Assembly: GCA_934454145.1 (NCBI GenBank)
Contig: CAKSFT010000009.1
Coordinates: 1-64,000 of the forward strand
Direction of reading: 5' to 3'
DNA: 64,000 nt
Origin: an uncultured Clostridia bacterium
GTDB lineage: Bacteria > Bacillota > Clostridia > UBA1381
Position numbers and translations under genes: made by a program. Shown here in pieces: positions 34,961 to 43,879 of the stretch (positions within the stretch are counted from its first letter, which is position 1; the number at the start of each line of letters is the position of its first letter). The notes under the pieces were generated by a model. It made no database searches. It was not told the DNA's origin and saw only the letters and a list, made by a program, of their open reading frames with translations.

Positions 34961-36631
34961 AAATGCAGGCTGACCACACCCGGAAACCGCCACTGCTTCG
35001 CTATTTTCGCCGTATTCCGCCCCCTGTTCCGGCTTGCCGCATATATAGCCGACAACTTCATCAATCGTATGCACCGGCAAAATTTTTACCCCAAGCCTGT
35101 CCAAATCGCCATAATAATTTGCCGCAGGTATTATGACCGTTTCCGCACCTGAATTTTTTGCTCCCTCGATTTTTTCTCTCACTCCGCCGACAGGGTTGAC
35201 GCCGCCCATGATGGACAATTCCCCCGTCATTGCAATTTTGTTGCTTATTTCGGTTTTGTTCAGGGCAGAGTAACATGCCGCAAAAAGCGCAATCCCGGCA
35301 GACGGTCCGTCAACAGGCATACCGCCGGGGAAATTTATGGTGATGTTGTAATCGGAAACAGGGATTGAAAACTTTTCCGAAAGGACTGTCAGTACATTGT
35401 CAAGAGAACTCTTTGCACTGCTTTTTCCGCTTATTGCGCGGTTGCCGAACTTCACTGTTTCGCTCTCGCAGATGCCGCCGCAGCACACCCTTCCCCCGCG
35501 GCAATAAGACGCGCTGATTTCTATCGGCAAAAGCATGCCGATGCCATCGCCGGTCACTGCCAACGCATTCACAACGCCGACTTTTTTGCAGTCATCCACC
35601 ATAAAGGAATACTTCGGGCGATATCTTCCGCATCTTATCACCCAGTCTATGTCGGCTTCCTCCGCCGTGTTCCGCTCCTCCAGCGCAAGTTTTCCTGCCG
35701 CCGTCTGCAGCATTTTCACCACATCACGCCCGTTTGAGGCATATCTGCATATCTTTTTTCTCAGCGCGTCCTCCACCGTTATATTCAACTTTGCAATGGC
35801 ATTGGAGCATATTTTGAAAAGGTCGTCCTCATTCAGGGCATTAAAAAAAATCTCCACACATCTCGAACGCAGTGCCGGGGGTATTTCCTCCGGGCGTCTT
35901 GTTGTTGCCCCGATAAGCCTGAAATCCGCCGGCATGCCGTTTTTAAACAATTCATGGATATACGGCGGAATATTTTTGTTATCTGAAGAATAATATGAAC
36001 TTTCAAAATGGACTTTTCTGTCCTCGAGAACCTTTAAAAGACGGTTCATCTGAATCGGCTGCAATTCGCCTATTTCGTCAATAAAAAGTACACCGCCATG
36101 GGCCTTGCTGACAGCGCCCTCCTTTGGCTGCGGTATTCCCGCCGCCCCCAGCGCACCGGCACCCTGATATATCGGGTCGTGCACAGAACCAATCAGAGGG
36201 TCGGCAATGCTTCGCTCATCATAATGCATTGTCGTTGCGTCCGCCTCGACAAACACAGCGTCCTTAGCAAATGGGGTGCCGGGGCTCTTTTTTGCCTCTT
36301 CCATCGCCACTCTCGACGCGGCGGTTTTCCCTACTCCCGGCGGTCCGTATATCAGTATATGCTGTGGGTTTGCGCCGAAAAGCGCCGCCTTGACAGCCTT
36401 GATTCCGTCCTCCTGTCCCACAATCTCATCAAAGCTTTGCGGTCTTGTCTGTTCTGTCAGCGGTCGGGAAAGGTGCACTCTCCGCATCTTGTTCAGCCGC
36501 TCCATGTCACGCTTTGTTTCCTCGTTCATTCCCGGTTTTATGCCGTGTTGGCTTTTCATCTGCTGCAAAAAATACATGCCGATAATCATTGTAAAAACCA
36601 GCTGTATAACAGCTATCACAGAATTTATCAT
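34958..36631 (-). CDS. lonB: ATP-dependent protease LonB
   Basis: This is a 557 aa LonB-type protease without the long N-terminal domain of LonA. In B. subtilis it is made in the forespore under sigma-F. An N-terminal hydrophobic segment (SVIAVIQLVFTMIIGMYF) precedes the AAA+ module with Walker A YGPPGVGKTA and Walker B GGVLFIDEIGEL. The protease domain has catalytic Ser in VDGPSAGIALF and Lys in VREKIEGAKNSGA. The ATG at 36631 follows GGGAG. Its placement directly upstream of spoVAD supports a sporulation role. Confidence 0.93.
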   Translation of the reverse strand: MINSVIAVIQLVFTMIIGMYFLQQMKSQHGIKPGMNEETKRDMERLNKMRRVHLSRPLTEQTRPQSFDEIVGQEDGIKAVKAALFGANPQHILIYGPPGVGKTAASRVAMEEAKKSPGTPFAKDAVFVEADATTMHYDERSIADPLIGSVHDPIYQGAGALGAAGIPQPKEGAVSKAHGGVLFIDEIGELQPIQMNRLLKVLEDRKVHFESSYYSSDNKNIPPYIHELFKNGMPADFRLIGATTRRPEEIPPALRSRCVEIFFNALNEDDLFKICSNAIAKLNITVEDALRKKICRYASNGRDVVKMLQTAAGKLALEERNTAEEADIDWVIRCGRYRPKYSFMVDDCKKVGVVNALAVTGDGIGMLLPIEISASYCRGGRVCCGGICESETVKFGNRAISGKSSAKSSLDNVLTVLSEKFSIPVSDYNITINFPGGMPVDGPSAGIALFAACYSALNKTEISNKIAMTGELSIMGGVNPVGGVREKIEGAKNSGAETVIIPAANYYGDLDRLGVKILPVHTIDEVVGYICGKPEQGAEYGENSEAVAVSGCGQPAF

Positions 36632-36677
36632 CAAAACATCTCCCTATACTTTTATGCATTCCCTTTTTATAATATAA

Positions 36678-36704
36678 GGGTGTAAAAAACTAATTTTTAC
36701 ACCC
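36678..36704 (-). terminator. hairpin between the divergent PAP2 gene and lonB
   Basis: The 11 bp perfect stem GGGTGTAAAAA/TTTTTACACCC has a short loop and is followed by an A/T-rich tract on the minus strand. It probably ends the nusB-to-PAP2 transcript. Confidence 0.5.
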
Positions 36705-36751
36705 CCGTCTGATGATATTTTCTGTTGTTAAAAAAATTTTATTCATGCATT

Positions 36752-37192
36752 CTACATATGCCGAATAATTCCTATCAGCGCGCCGAGCACCGCCCCGGCA
36801 AATACTTCCACCGGCGTGTGCCCAAGCAGTTCTTTCAGCTTTTGTCCGCGGTTTTCAATGTCGTCCGTTTCCCACTTTTCCACAAGCTGGTTCAACAGCT
36901 TTGCCTGCTGACCCGCGGCACGCCTCACCCCTGCCGCGTCATACATCACAATCAGCGCCATGACCACCGAAACGGCGAAAAGCGAGCTTGAAAACCCTTC
37001 TTTGAGCCCCACAGAAACAGCCAGGCTGACCACAAAAGCCGAGTGTGAGCTTGGCATGCCGCCCGAGCCGACCATGCGGTAAAAATCCAGCTTTTTGTCA
37101 CGAATCAGCACAAAAATCATTTTCAGCAGCTGTGCAACAAACCATGACAAAATCGCCGTAACCAAAATAGAATCTCTAAACCAAATAAACAT
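36752..37192 (-). CDS. divergent PAP2 family membrane protein (YuiD-like)
   Basis: This is a 146 aa membrane protein of the DUF212/divergent PAP2 family. GSGGMPSSHSAFVVSLA is the phosphatase-like motif and AAGVRRAAGQQAKLLNQL and LGHTPVEVFAGAVLG are family blocks. Four hydrophobic segments are seen. A phospholipid or isoprenyl phosphate substrate is plausible, since it directly follows ispA, but is not shown. Confidence 0.85.
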   Translation of the reverse strand: MFIWFRDSILVTAILSWFVAQLLKMIFVLIRDKKLDFYRMVGSGGMPSSHSAFVVSLAVSVGLKEGFSSSLFAVSVVMALIVMYDAAGVRRAAGQQAKLLNQLVEKWETDDIENRGQKLKELLGHTPVEVFAGAVLGALIGIIRHM

Positions 37193-37208
37193 TTTCTTCC
37201 CCCTGATT

Positions 37209-38084
37209 TTACAGCCTTCGGCTTATAAGCAGTTCTGCTAAAGCCAAGAGCTGCGATGATTTTTCGCCAAAACAGTCCGAGAGGACCTTCTCCGCCCGTG
37301 CGGTATATTCGCGCAAAAGCTTTTTTGCGCCTTCTGTGCCAAACAAGGTGACATATGTGGTTTTGTTGTTTTCCCTGTCACTGCCGACAGGCTTGCCCAA
37401 ATCCTCCTCATTTCCCTGCACATCAAGTATATCGTCACATATCTGGAATGCAATCCCCAGATTTTTGCAGAAACAATCTATCGCTTGCGCTTCTTGCTCC
37501 GACGCATCGGCGGCAATCGCGCCGATTTTCCCGGCGGCACGTATAAGCGCACCTGTTTTCAAAAGATGAAGATTTTCCAGTTCTTTCTCCGACATGGGGG
37601 CATTTTTTATGTCTATGACCTGTCCGCCAATCATGCCCTCGGTGCCTGATGCCCCAAAGACTGCCTGCATTATTTTTACGGTTTTTTCCGGCTTTGTTTT
37701 TGCCGACAATGCCGCCTCTGCCGCCTTGTTCAAAAGCGCGTCACCTGCCAGGATTGCCATTGCTTCCCCATAAACCTTGTGGTTTGTCGGCTTTCCTCTC
37801 CTCAGATTGTCATTGTCCATGGCTGGCAAATCGTCATGAATAAGCGAATAGGTATGTATCATTTCCAATGCGCACGCAAAAGGAAGCGCCTCTGTTTCGT
37901 CGCCGCCGCACATTTCGCAAGTCATCAGCGCCAAAACAGGTCTGAGCCTTTTGCCGCCGGCAAGAAGACTGTACCCCATCGCATCATATATTTTATTCTG
38001 CGCATTATTTTCAATTTTTACGTATTTTTTTAGTTCTTCTTCAACAATACCTGCCTTACGGTTCAGTATTTCTTTTATATCCAT
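37209..38084 (-). CDS. ispA: polyprenyl (farnesyl) diphosphate synthase
   Basis: Condenses isopentenyl diphosphate to C15 (or C10/C20) prenyl diphosphates (291 aa). The first aspartate motif is IHDDLPAMDNDNLRRGKPT and the second is ICDDILDVQGN. GGKRLRPVL is the substrate-binding start. The start codon overlaps the xseB stop as TAATG. The gene order nusB-xseA-xseB-ispA is as in B. subtilis, without folD and dxs. Confidence 0.94.
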   Translation of the reverse strand: MDIKEILNRKAGIVEEELKKYVKIENNAQNKIYDAMGYSLLAGGKRLRPVLALMTCEMCGGDETEALPFACALEMIHTYSLIHDDLPAMDNDNLRRGKPTNHKVYGEAMAILAGDALLNKAAEAALSAKTKPEKTVKIMQAVFGASGTEGMIGGQVIDIKNAPMSEKELENLHLLKTGALIRAAGKIGAIAADASEQEAQAIDCFCKNLGIAFQICDDILDVQGNEEDLGKPVGSDRENNKTTYVTLFGTEGAKKLLREYTARAEKVLSDCFGEKSSQLLALAELLISRRL

Positions 38085-38311
38085 TATTCTTCCACTCCCG
38101 CAAAGTCCTGTTTTTCCATGTTTCCCTCGTCATTCTGCATAAGTACGGAAACCTTTTTCTCCGCATTGTCAAGCATCTTCTGACATGATTTTGAAAGCTT
38201 TATCCCCGCCTCAAACAATTTCAGCGACTCGTCCAGGGTTGCGTCGCCCTTTTCCAGCTTTTCCACAATGTCCTCCAGCTCTTTTACCGATTCTTCAAAT
38301 CCTTTTGCCAT
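38084..38311 (-). CDS. xseB: exodeoxyribonuclease VII small subunit
   Basis: This is a 75 aa helical small subunit of exonuclease VII. FEESVKELEDIVEKLEKGD and LDESLKLFEAGIKL define the family. The ATG at 38311 has AAGGAGGA. A longer frame start would overlap xseA. It is coupled to ispA. Confidence 0.93.
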   Translation of the reverse strand: MAKGFEESVKELEDIVEKLEKGDATLDESLKLFEAGIKLSKSCQKMLDNAEKKVSVLMQNDEGNMEKQDFAGVEE

Positions 38312-38322
38312 ATAAATCCTCC

Positions 38323-39501
38323 TTATTCCACGCGGCAATGCGCCGTCCCGTCCGACATCTTCAGGTCAAACTCTGTGTCGGGCTTCATATTTTTCACACT
38401 TTTTATCACGTTTCCTTCTCCGTCCATCGGGATTGCATAACCTCTTTTTATCACCTTCAGCGGACTGAGCGCGTCAAGCTTTGCCGCCATGTTGCCCATC
38501 TGCTCTCTTCCCGACATAAGCTTTATTCTGAAATTTTTTTCTGCCTGTTTCACAAGGTTGTCAATCTTCAGCCGCTCGTCGTCGATGTCCTCCTTCGGGC
38601 TTTTCAGTTTTATGTTTTTCAGGTTTTTGCGTTCTGTTTCCAAACGCTTCACCATTGCATTGCTGATTCTGTTTCTGTCTGCCAGAATCCTGCTCATCAG
38701 CTCCAGCTGCGAGGGCACGGCAAGCTCTGCCGCGGCAGAAGGCGTCGGCGCCCTCAGGTCTGCCACAAAATCCGCAATGGTAAAATCGGTTTCGTGCCCA
38801 ACCGCAGAAATGACAGGAATGTGCGACGCATATATCGCGCGTGCCACAGCCTCCTCGTTGAATGCCCACAAATCCTCTATGGAGCCGCCGCCGCGCCCGG
38901 CGATAATCACGTCCGCCATGTCGGTTTTGTTGAAATAATCCAAACCTCGGCAAATGTTTTCCGCCGCGCCCGCGCCCTGCACAAGCGAAGGATAAAGGAT
39001 AATTTCCGCATAAGGATAGCGCCTTGTTATGACATTTATGATGTCGCGCACCGCCGCGCCCGTCGCCGCGGTGATAACGCCCACGCGCTCAGGGTATTGC
39101 GGTATCTTTTTTTTATGTTCTGCCGCAAAAAGCCCCTCCTCCTCCAGGCGCTTTTTCAGCTGTTCATACGCGATATAAAGCTCTCCCACGCCGTCGGGTA
39201 TCATTTCATTTATGTACAGCTGATATGCGCCGCCTGCTTCGTACACCGATATTCTTCCGCGTGCAAGCACTTTCATGCCGTCCTCTGGGCGGAACGAAAG
39301 CCCCGACACCGCCGATTTGAACATAACAGCCTTCAAAACTCCGCCCTCGTCCTTCAGGGTGATGTACATGTGCCCGGAATAATGAAGCTTAAAATTAGAT
39401 ATTTCTCCTTTTATCCATATGTCATTTAAGATTATATTTGCGTCAACAATTTTTTTTATATACCCGTTTATCTGCGAAACGGTCGCAATCCTCGGTTCCA
39501 T
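38323..39501 (-). CDS. xseA: exodeoxyribonuclease VII large subunit
   Basis: Catalytic subunit of the single-strand-specific exonuclease VII (392 aa). An N-terminal OB-fold (IWIKGEISNFKLHYSGHMY) is followed by the catalytic region with VGVITAATGAAVRDI, IIAGRGGGSIEDLWAFN and ISAVGHETDFTIADFVAD. A long coiled-coil stretch and a short C-terminal beta region complete it. The ATG at 39501 follows GGAGG. Confidence 0.95.
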   Translation of the reverse strand: MEPRIATVSQINGYIKKIVDANIILNDIWIKGEISNFKLHYSGHMYITLKDEGGVLKAVMFKSAVSGLSFRPEDGMKVLARGRISVYEAGGAYQLYINEMIPDGVGELYIAYEQLKKRLEEEGLFAAEHKKKIPQYPERVGVITAATGAAVRDIINVITRRYPYAEIILYPSLVQGAGAAENICRGLDYFNKTDMADVIIAGRGGGSIEDLWAFNEEAVARAIYASHIPVISAVGHETDFTIADFVADLRAPTPSAAAELAVPSQLELMSRILADRNRISNAMVKRLETERKNLKNIKLKSPKEDIDDERLKIDNLVKQAEKNFRIKLMSGREQMGNMAAKLDALSPLKVIKRGYAIPMDGEGNVIKSVKNMKPDTEFDLKMSDGTAHCRVE

Positions 39502-39530
39502 CAAAAAAGCCTCCGAACAGTGATTTTATT

Positions 39531-39567
39531 TGGGTAATCGTAAAATCTGCATTTTACAATTATACGA
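39531..39567. mobile_element. short palindromic element (GGGTAATYGTAA family), copy 3
   Basis: A 37 bp element whose arms TAATCGTAAAAT and ATTTTACAATTA differ from perfect pairing by one base. It is flanked by the 10 bp direct repeat TGATTTTATT at 39521-39530 and 39568-39577. The right repeat runs into the nusB stop region. It lies between nusB and xseA. Confidence 0.55.
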
Positions 39568-39572
39568 TGATT

Positions 39573-39989
39573 TTATTGATTTTTTCTGCAAAACGAACCC
39601 AGTACGCCGTTTATAAAGGCAGAGTTGTCCGGTTCATCAAATTTTTTGTCAAGCTCCACCGCCTCGTTTATGGACACCTTCATCGGGATATCCTCCATGT
39701 ATTTTATTTCATAAATTGCCAGCTTTAAAAGAGCATAAGACACCCTTGAGATACGCTCTATCTTCCAGCCTCCCGACAGATTATCTGCAATGTCCTTTTT
39801 TATTTCCTCTTCTTTTTCAAGCGTCCCGAAAAGAACCGCCCTTATATAGTCTATATTTTGCTTTGACTCAGGCTTGTGCAAAAGCATCTCATCAATCAAA
39901 AACTCAATGTCATCACGGTTTACTTCTGTCTGAAAGATAAGCTTAAAAGCCTCTTGCCTTGCCCCGCTCCTCGATTGTTTTTTACTCAT
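39573..39989 (-). CDS. nusB: transcription antitermination protein NusB
   Basis: RNA-binding antitermination factor acting with NusE (S10) on rRNA transcripts (138 aa). SGARQEAFKLIFQTEV, RISRVSYALLKLAIYEI and SINEAVELDKKFDEPDNSAF are the family blocks. The ATG at 39989 has GAGGTG. Confidence 0.94.
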   Translation of the reverse strand: MSKKQSRSGARQEAFKLIFQTEVNRDDIEFLIDEMLLHKPESKQNIDYIRAVLFGTLEKEEEIKKDIADNLSGGWKIERISRVSYALLKLAIYEIKYMEDIPMKVSINEAVELDKKFDEPDNSAFINGVLGSFCRKNQ

Positions 39990-40031
39990 ATCACACCTCA
40001 TAAAAAAAAGTAATTAAAATATACCATTTTA

Positions 40032-40060
40032 ATTATACCCCAAATCACGGCAAAAGGCAA
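40032..40060 (-). promoter_or_regulatory. sigma-A-type promoter of the nusB-xseAB-ispA operon
   Basis: On the minus strand: TTGCCT, 17 bases, TATAAT. Confidence 0.6.
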
Positions 40061-40091
40061 GTATTAATTAGAAAAAATCCCCTTGCGGCAC

Positions 40092-40120
40092 TTGACAGAT
40101 GAGGTGTTGTCAGATATAAT
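40092..40120 (+). promoter_or_regulatory. full-consensus sigma-A promoter of the DUF6323 gene
   Basis: TTGACA, 17 bases, TATAAT with no mismatch, about 35 bases before the start codon. Confidence 0.8.
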
Positions 40121-40154
40121 GATTTTATCACTTGGTTTTTGGGGGAAGGAAACA

Positions 40155-40619
40155 ATGGATAATCATATCGCATTTTTTGCGCCGGCAGACGACAGCCGCG
40201 TAAAGGACAAAATACTCAGCCGCAATGCCGCAACGGCAAAACACGGCATTGTGCTGACAGAATCTCAGGCCGCCGCCATCGCGGCATCGCAGACAGCCGC
40301 GCTGAAAAAAGCCGGCAGAATTGAATTTGGCTTTGGCATAGCAGACAAAGCTATCTCTTTATTTGCGGACTCTCCGTATATAATTCCCGATGAGTACGAA
40401 CAAACCATATCTGATTTGATATCTTTATTTTATACTTTCAGAAACGAAGCCGACGGAATATTGTCCGATGACGAATTGCTGAACTTTATGAAAAATTCTT
40501 TTGACGGACGCTGTGCCGGTTCTCTTGAGCTTTTGGCGCAGCAAGTGTCGGAATTTTCACGCCATCTGCGCTCGGGCGGCGCTCCCGAAACCTTTGAAAA
40601 AGAAGGAAGAAATCTATGA
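40155..40619 (+). CDS. DUF6323-like protein
   Basis: This 154 aa soluble protein has unknown function. It resembles DUF6323, as I recall the family, in the blocks LTESQAAAIAASQTAALKKA, GRIEFGFGIADKAI, FADSPYI and ILSDDELLNFMKNSFDGRC. It is predicted mostly helical, with no membrane segment or signal peptide. In Clostridia such genes are usually followed by a DUF6179 gene, as here. The stop overlaps the next start as ATGA. The ATG at 40155 follows GGGGGAAGGA. Confidence 0.65.
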   Translation: MDNHIAFFAPADDSRVKDKILSRNAATAKHGIVLTESQAAAIAASQTAALKKAGRIEFGFGIADKAISLFADSPYIIPDEYEQTISDLISLFYTFRNEADGILSDDELLNFMKNSFDGRCAGSLELLAQQVSEFSRHLRSGGAPETFEKEGRNL

Positions 40620-41183
40620 ACGGCATAGAAAAATTTCATCAGATTTCTGAAAACGCCCTTGACCAAAGGGATTATTTTTCTTCCCTTTGCGACAATGCAC
40701 TTTCTTTGGGTATATTTTCTCAAAACGACATGCAGAAAATTCAAAATGAGCTATATGTAATCCTTGCGGAAAAAGCGGACAGCTTTACAGGCAGAAAATG
40801 CATTTTGCAGACTCTTCCCGCCCGAGGACATACACAGGCTGCTTTTGGGACTCCGCAAGGACTATGCCGAAACACCGCTGAATATATTTGAACCGGTTTT
40901 TCTCTCCGCCCTTGCCCTTGTGCTTTTGGGGCGTCCGCCGCTTGCTCTTGATTTGTCTGAAAGCGACATTGCTGTGCTTGACGATATTTTCACCGGCAAG
41001 TCAACCGCACAAATCCGTGAAATCTTAACCGCCACTTTCGGAGAGCTCGGCAAAAGTGTGCGTCTGCCGCTCCGTTTTGAGAGTTATGCGCCGCTTTGCA
41101 TGCCAAAGCTTGCGGAAATAGTTGAAAACGCCGCATCAATCGGGAAACTGAACAGAACTTTTCTTGTTCCCCGCCGCATTTAA
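40616..41183 (+). pseudogene. DUF6179-like gene, frameshifted and shortened
   Basis: The N-terminal part (from 40616; YFSSLCDNALSLGIFSQNDM, then KIQNELYVILAEKADSFTG) and the C-terminal part (DYAETPLNIFEPVFLSALAL, then APLCMPKLAEI) lie in two different frames. The first frame ends at 40891 and the second becomes sensible from about 40800, ending at 41183. Family members, as I recall them, are roughly 400 residues, whereas joining the two parts gives about 185, so a large internal piece seems missing as well. It is translationally coupled to the DUF6323-like gene. A sequencing error could explain the frameshift but not the short length. Confidence 0.5.
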
Positions 41184-41212
41184 TAAAAATGCCCGTTATT
41201 TCCCTGAAAATA

Positions 41213-41241
41213 TTGACGAAGCTTGTAAAATAATGTATAAT
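41213..41241 (+). promoter_or_regulatory. sigma-A-type promoter of the ydjI-ydjG-ydjH cassette
   Basis: TTGACG, 17 bases, TATAAT. No sigma-W type TGAAAC/CGTA pair is seen, unlike the B. subtilis ydj operon. The leader of about 160 bases up to 41408 contains a hairpin at 41348-41381. Confidence 0.65.
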
Positions 41242-41347
41242 ATTGTTGGGGAATTTGGTTATACGTTTTATAATAAAATCCATATGTATGGCATAAATAT
41301 TATTTTGTTTTAAGATACAAAAACCGAAAATCCATACCAAAACCATC

Positions 41348-41381
41348 AGGCAACTGTCAAATGCAAATTTTTCAGTTGCCG
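41348..41381. repeat. hairpin in the ydjI leader, possibly a diverged palindromic element
   Basis: The arms GGCAACTGTCAAAT and ATTTTTCAGTTGCC pair with one mismatch across the loop GCAA. The architecture and spacing match the GTAATTGTAAAAT element at 29901, with three substitutions per arm. No flanking direct repeat is seen. It ends 27 bases before the GTG start and could affect translation. Confidence 0.4.
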
Positions 41382-41408
41382 AAAAATTATATGAGGAGGC
41401 AAATCAAA

Positions 41409-42740
41409 GTGGGACTTATCAAAGCAGGACTGGGGGCAACAGGCGGCGTGCTGGCTGACCAATGGAAGGAGTTTTTCTATTGTGACTCACTCAGCGCCGA
41501 CATTCTCGTTGCAAAAGGTGAAAAAAGGACAGGCGGAAGAAGCTCTAACAAAAGAGGGGAAGACAACATCATTTCCAACGGCTCTGTCATTGCCGTTGCT
41601 GACGGTCAATGCATGATTATCGTTGAACAGGGAAAAATCGTTGAAGTATGTGCCGAGCCGGGAGAATTTGTGTACGACACATCGAGCGAACCGAGCATCT
41701 TCTGCGGCAGTCTGAGCGAAGGCATCAAAAACACCTTTGCACAAATCGGCAAGCGTTTCACCTTTGGCGGTGACCCCGGGAAGGACCAGCGCGTGTATTA
41801 TTTCAACACAAAAGAAATCCCCGGCAACAAATTCGGGACAGCAACACCGATTCCTTTCAAGGTTGTCGTAAACGAGCAGTTGGGCTACAGGCTTTCTGTG
41901 GACTTGCGCTGCAACGGTGAATATTCTTACAAAATAACAAATCCGCTCCTTTTTTATACATCTGTGTCGGGGAACGTGGCAGACGTATATGAGCGCTCCG
42001 AAATTGACAGCATGCTGAAGAGCGAACTTTTAAATGCCCTCCAGCCCGCACTGGCAAAGATTGCGGCAAGCAGCATACAATACTACGAAATCCCGATGCA
42101 TACCATGGAGCTCTCGGGCGCACTGAACGAAGTTCTCTCGGGCAATTGGCGTGAAAAGCGCGGCCTTGAAGTTTTTTCCATGAACATCAACTCAATTTCT
42201 ATCCCTGACGACCAGAGGAAGAAAATTACCGAGTGGGAAGAAAATTCCATGACCATGAACCCTGCCACAGCGGCGGCGCGCCTTGTCGGTGCACAGGCAC
42301 AGGCAATGCAGGACGCGGCAAAAAATGAGGGCAGCATGGGCGCAATGGGCGGATTTTTCGGCATGAACATGGCACAAAATGCCGGCGGTGCAAACATTTC
42401 TGACTTGTATGCCACTGCACAGCAAGCCGCTGCAAACACACCGCAGCAGCCGCAGCAGCCGCAAAACACCGCAAATTCGTGGAAATGTTCTTGCGGTGCA
42501 ACCGTAACAGGGAAGTTCTGCACCGAATGCGGCGCGAAAAAGCCCGAAAATGACGGCTGGACCTGCTCTTGCGGCGCGGTGAACAAAGGCAAATTCTGCT
42601 CAGAATGTGGTGCAAAGAAGCCGGAAGGCGCACCGATATACAAATGTGACAAATGCGGCTGGGAGCCGGAAGACCCGACCCATCCGCCGAAGTTCTGCCC
42701 GGAGTGCGGCGACATTTTTGACGACAACGACAAGCAGTAA
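41409..42740 (+). CDS. YdjI-like SPFH-domain protein with zinc ribbons
   Basis: This is a 443 aa protein related to B. subtilis YdjI. GLIKAGLGATGGVLADQWKE begins the protein. An SPFH/band-7-like region (about 25-300) follows, then an Ala/Gln/Pro-rich linker and three C-terminal zinc-ribbon units (CSCGATVTGKFCTECG, CSCGAVNKGKFCSECG, CDKCGWEP...CPECG). It is probably a membrane-associated scaffold. The GTG at 41409, nine bases after GGAGG, is preferred to an ATG in the hairpin region. It is first of a three-gene cassette with the YdjG-like and YdjH-like genes. In B. subtilis these accompany pspA (ydjF). Confidence 0.8.
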   Translation: MGLIKAGLGATGGVLADQWKEFFYCDSLSADILVAKGEKRTGGRSSNKRGEDNIISNGSVIAVADGQCMIIVEQGKIVEVCAEPGEFVYDTSSEPSIFCGSLSEGIKNTFAQIGKRFTFGGDPGKDQRVYYFNTKEIPGNKFGTATPIPFKVVVNEQLGYRLSVDLRCNGEYSYKITNPLLFYTSVSGNVADVYERSEIDSMLKSELLNALQPALAKIAASSIQYYEIPMHTMELSGALNEVLSGNWREKRGLEVFSMNINSISIPDDQRKKITEWEENSMTMNPATAAARLVGAQAQAMQDAAKNEGSMGAMGGFFGMNMAQNAGGANISDLYATAQQAAANTPQQPQQPQNTANSWKCSCGATVTGKFCTECGAKKPENDGWTCSCGAVNKGKFCSECGAKKPEGAPIYKCDKCGWEPEDPTHPPKFCPECGDIFDDNDKQ

Positions 42741-42780
42741 GTATATTTTCCGGATAATATGAAGATAGGAAGTGACTCAA

Positions 42781-43866
42781 TTGGCAACTCTGCAAGAATA
42801 TAAATGTCCCTGTTGCGGCGGCGCAATTGCTTTTGACAGCAATGTACAGAAGATGAAATGCCCATTTTGCGACACGGAATTTGAGATGGACGCACTGAAA
42901 GCCCAGGACGAAGCTGCATCAGCACAACAGGAGGACAACATAGAATGGGACACCGATTCCTCCGAAGAATGGGTTGGCGAAGATGCCGACGGCATGAGAG
43001 TTTATGTCTGCAATTCCTGTGGCGGCGAAATCATCTGTGACGAAACCACAGCGGCGACAAGCTGTCCGTATTGTGCAAGCCCAATCGTTATGAAAGGGAA
43101 CCTCTCCGGAGCACTGCGCCCCGACTTGGTGATTCCTTTCAAGCTTGACAAAAAGGCGGCAAAAGAAGCGCTTTCAAATCATCTCAAAGGCAAGCGCCTT
43201 CTCCCCAAAATTTTTAAAGACAAAAACCATATCGAAGAAATCAAAGGGATATACGTTCCTTTCTGGTTGTTTGATGCCGACGTAAACGCAAATGTCACCT
43301 ATCGTGCGACAAGAACAACAGCATGGTCTGACAGCAAATATAACTATACAAAAACCGACCACTACTCACTTTTCCGCAGCGGCAATGTGGGATTTTGCAA
43401 TGTCCCCGTTGACGGCTCCGAAAAAATGGCGGACGATTTGATGGAATCCATAGAACCCTTCAAATTCAGCGAGGCTGTGGATTTTCAGACAGCATACCTG
43501 GCAGGATACCTCGCCGACAAATATGACGTCGACGCAAAAAAAAGCATCGAGCGTGCAAACAGTCGGATAAAGCACAGCACCGAAGAAATATTCAGACGGA
43601 CCGTTTCGGGTTATCAATCGGTGACCGCCGATGCAAGCAACATAAACATATCCAACGGCAAAGCAAAATATGCGCTTTTGCCCGTGTGGATTTTAAACAC
43701 AAAATGGAAAGACAAGAAATACACCTTTGCCATGAATGGACAAACAGGGAAATTTGTCGGCAATCTGCCGACAGACATGGGTGCATTCTGGCGTTTGTGG
43801 GCAATCTGGGCGGCAGGTCTAAGCATCAGCGCATTTGCGGTTCTTGCGCTTTTGCTGTTATTATAA
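42781..43866 (+). CDS. YdjG-like zinc-ribbon membrane protein
   Basis: This 361 aa protein has two N-terminal zinc ribbons (KCPCCGGAI...CPFCDTEF and CNSCGGEI...CPYCASPIV), a central conserved region (LRPDLVIPFKLDKKAAKEAL, KGIYVPFWLFDADV, YALLPVWILNTKWKDKKY) and one C-terminal membrane segment (AGLSISAFAVLALLLLL). It corresponds to B. subtilis YdjG. The best start is TTG at 42781, with AGGAAG eight bases before it. The GTG at 42772 is too close to the Shine-Dalgarno. In B. subtilis, YdjG and YdjH recruit PspA to the membrane. Confidence 0.82.
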   Translation: MATLQEYKCPCCGGAIAFDSNVQKMKCPFCDTEFEMDALKAQDEAASAQQEDNIEWDTDSSEEWVGEDADGMRVYVCNSCGGEIICDETTAATSCPYCASPIVMKGNLSGALRPDLVIPFKLDKKAAKEALSNHLKGKRLLPKIFKDKNHIEEIKGIYVPFWLFDADVNANVTYRATRTTAWSDSKYNYTKTDHYSLFRSGNVGFCNVPVDGSEKMADDLMESIEPFKFSEAVDFQTAYLAGYLADKYDVDAKKSIERANSRIKHSTEEIFRRTVSGYQSVTADASNINISNGKAKYALLPVWILNTKWKDKKYTFAMNGQTGKFVGNLPTDMGAFWRLWAIWAAGLSISAFAVLALLLLL

Positions 43867-43879
43867 GGGGGGATAAGAA

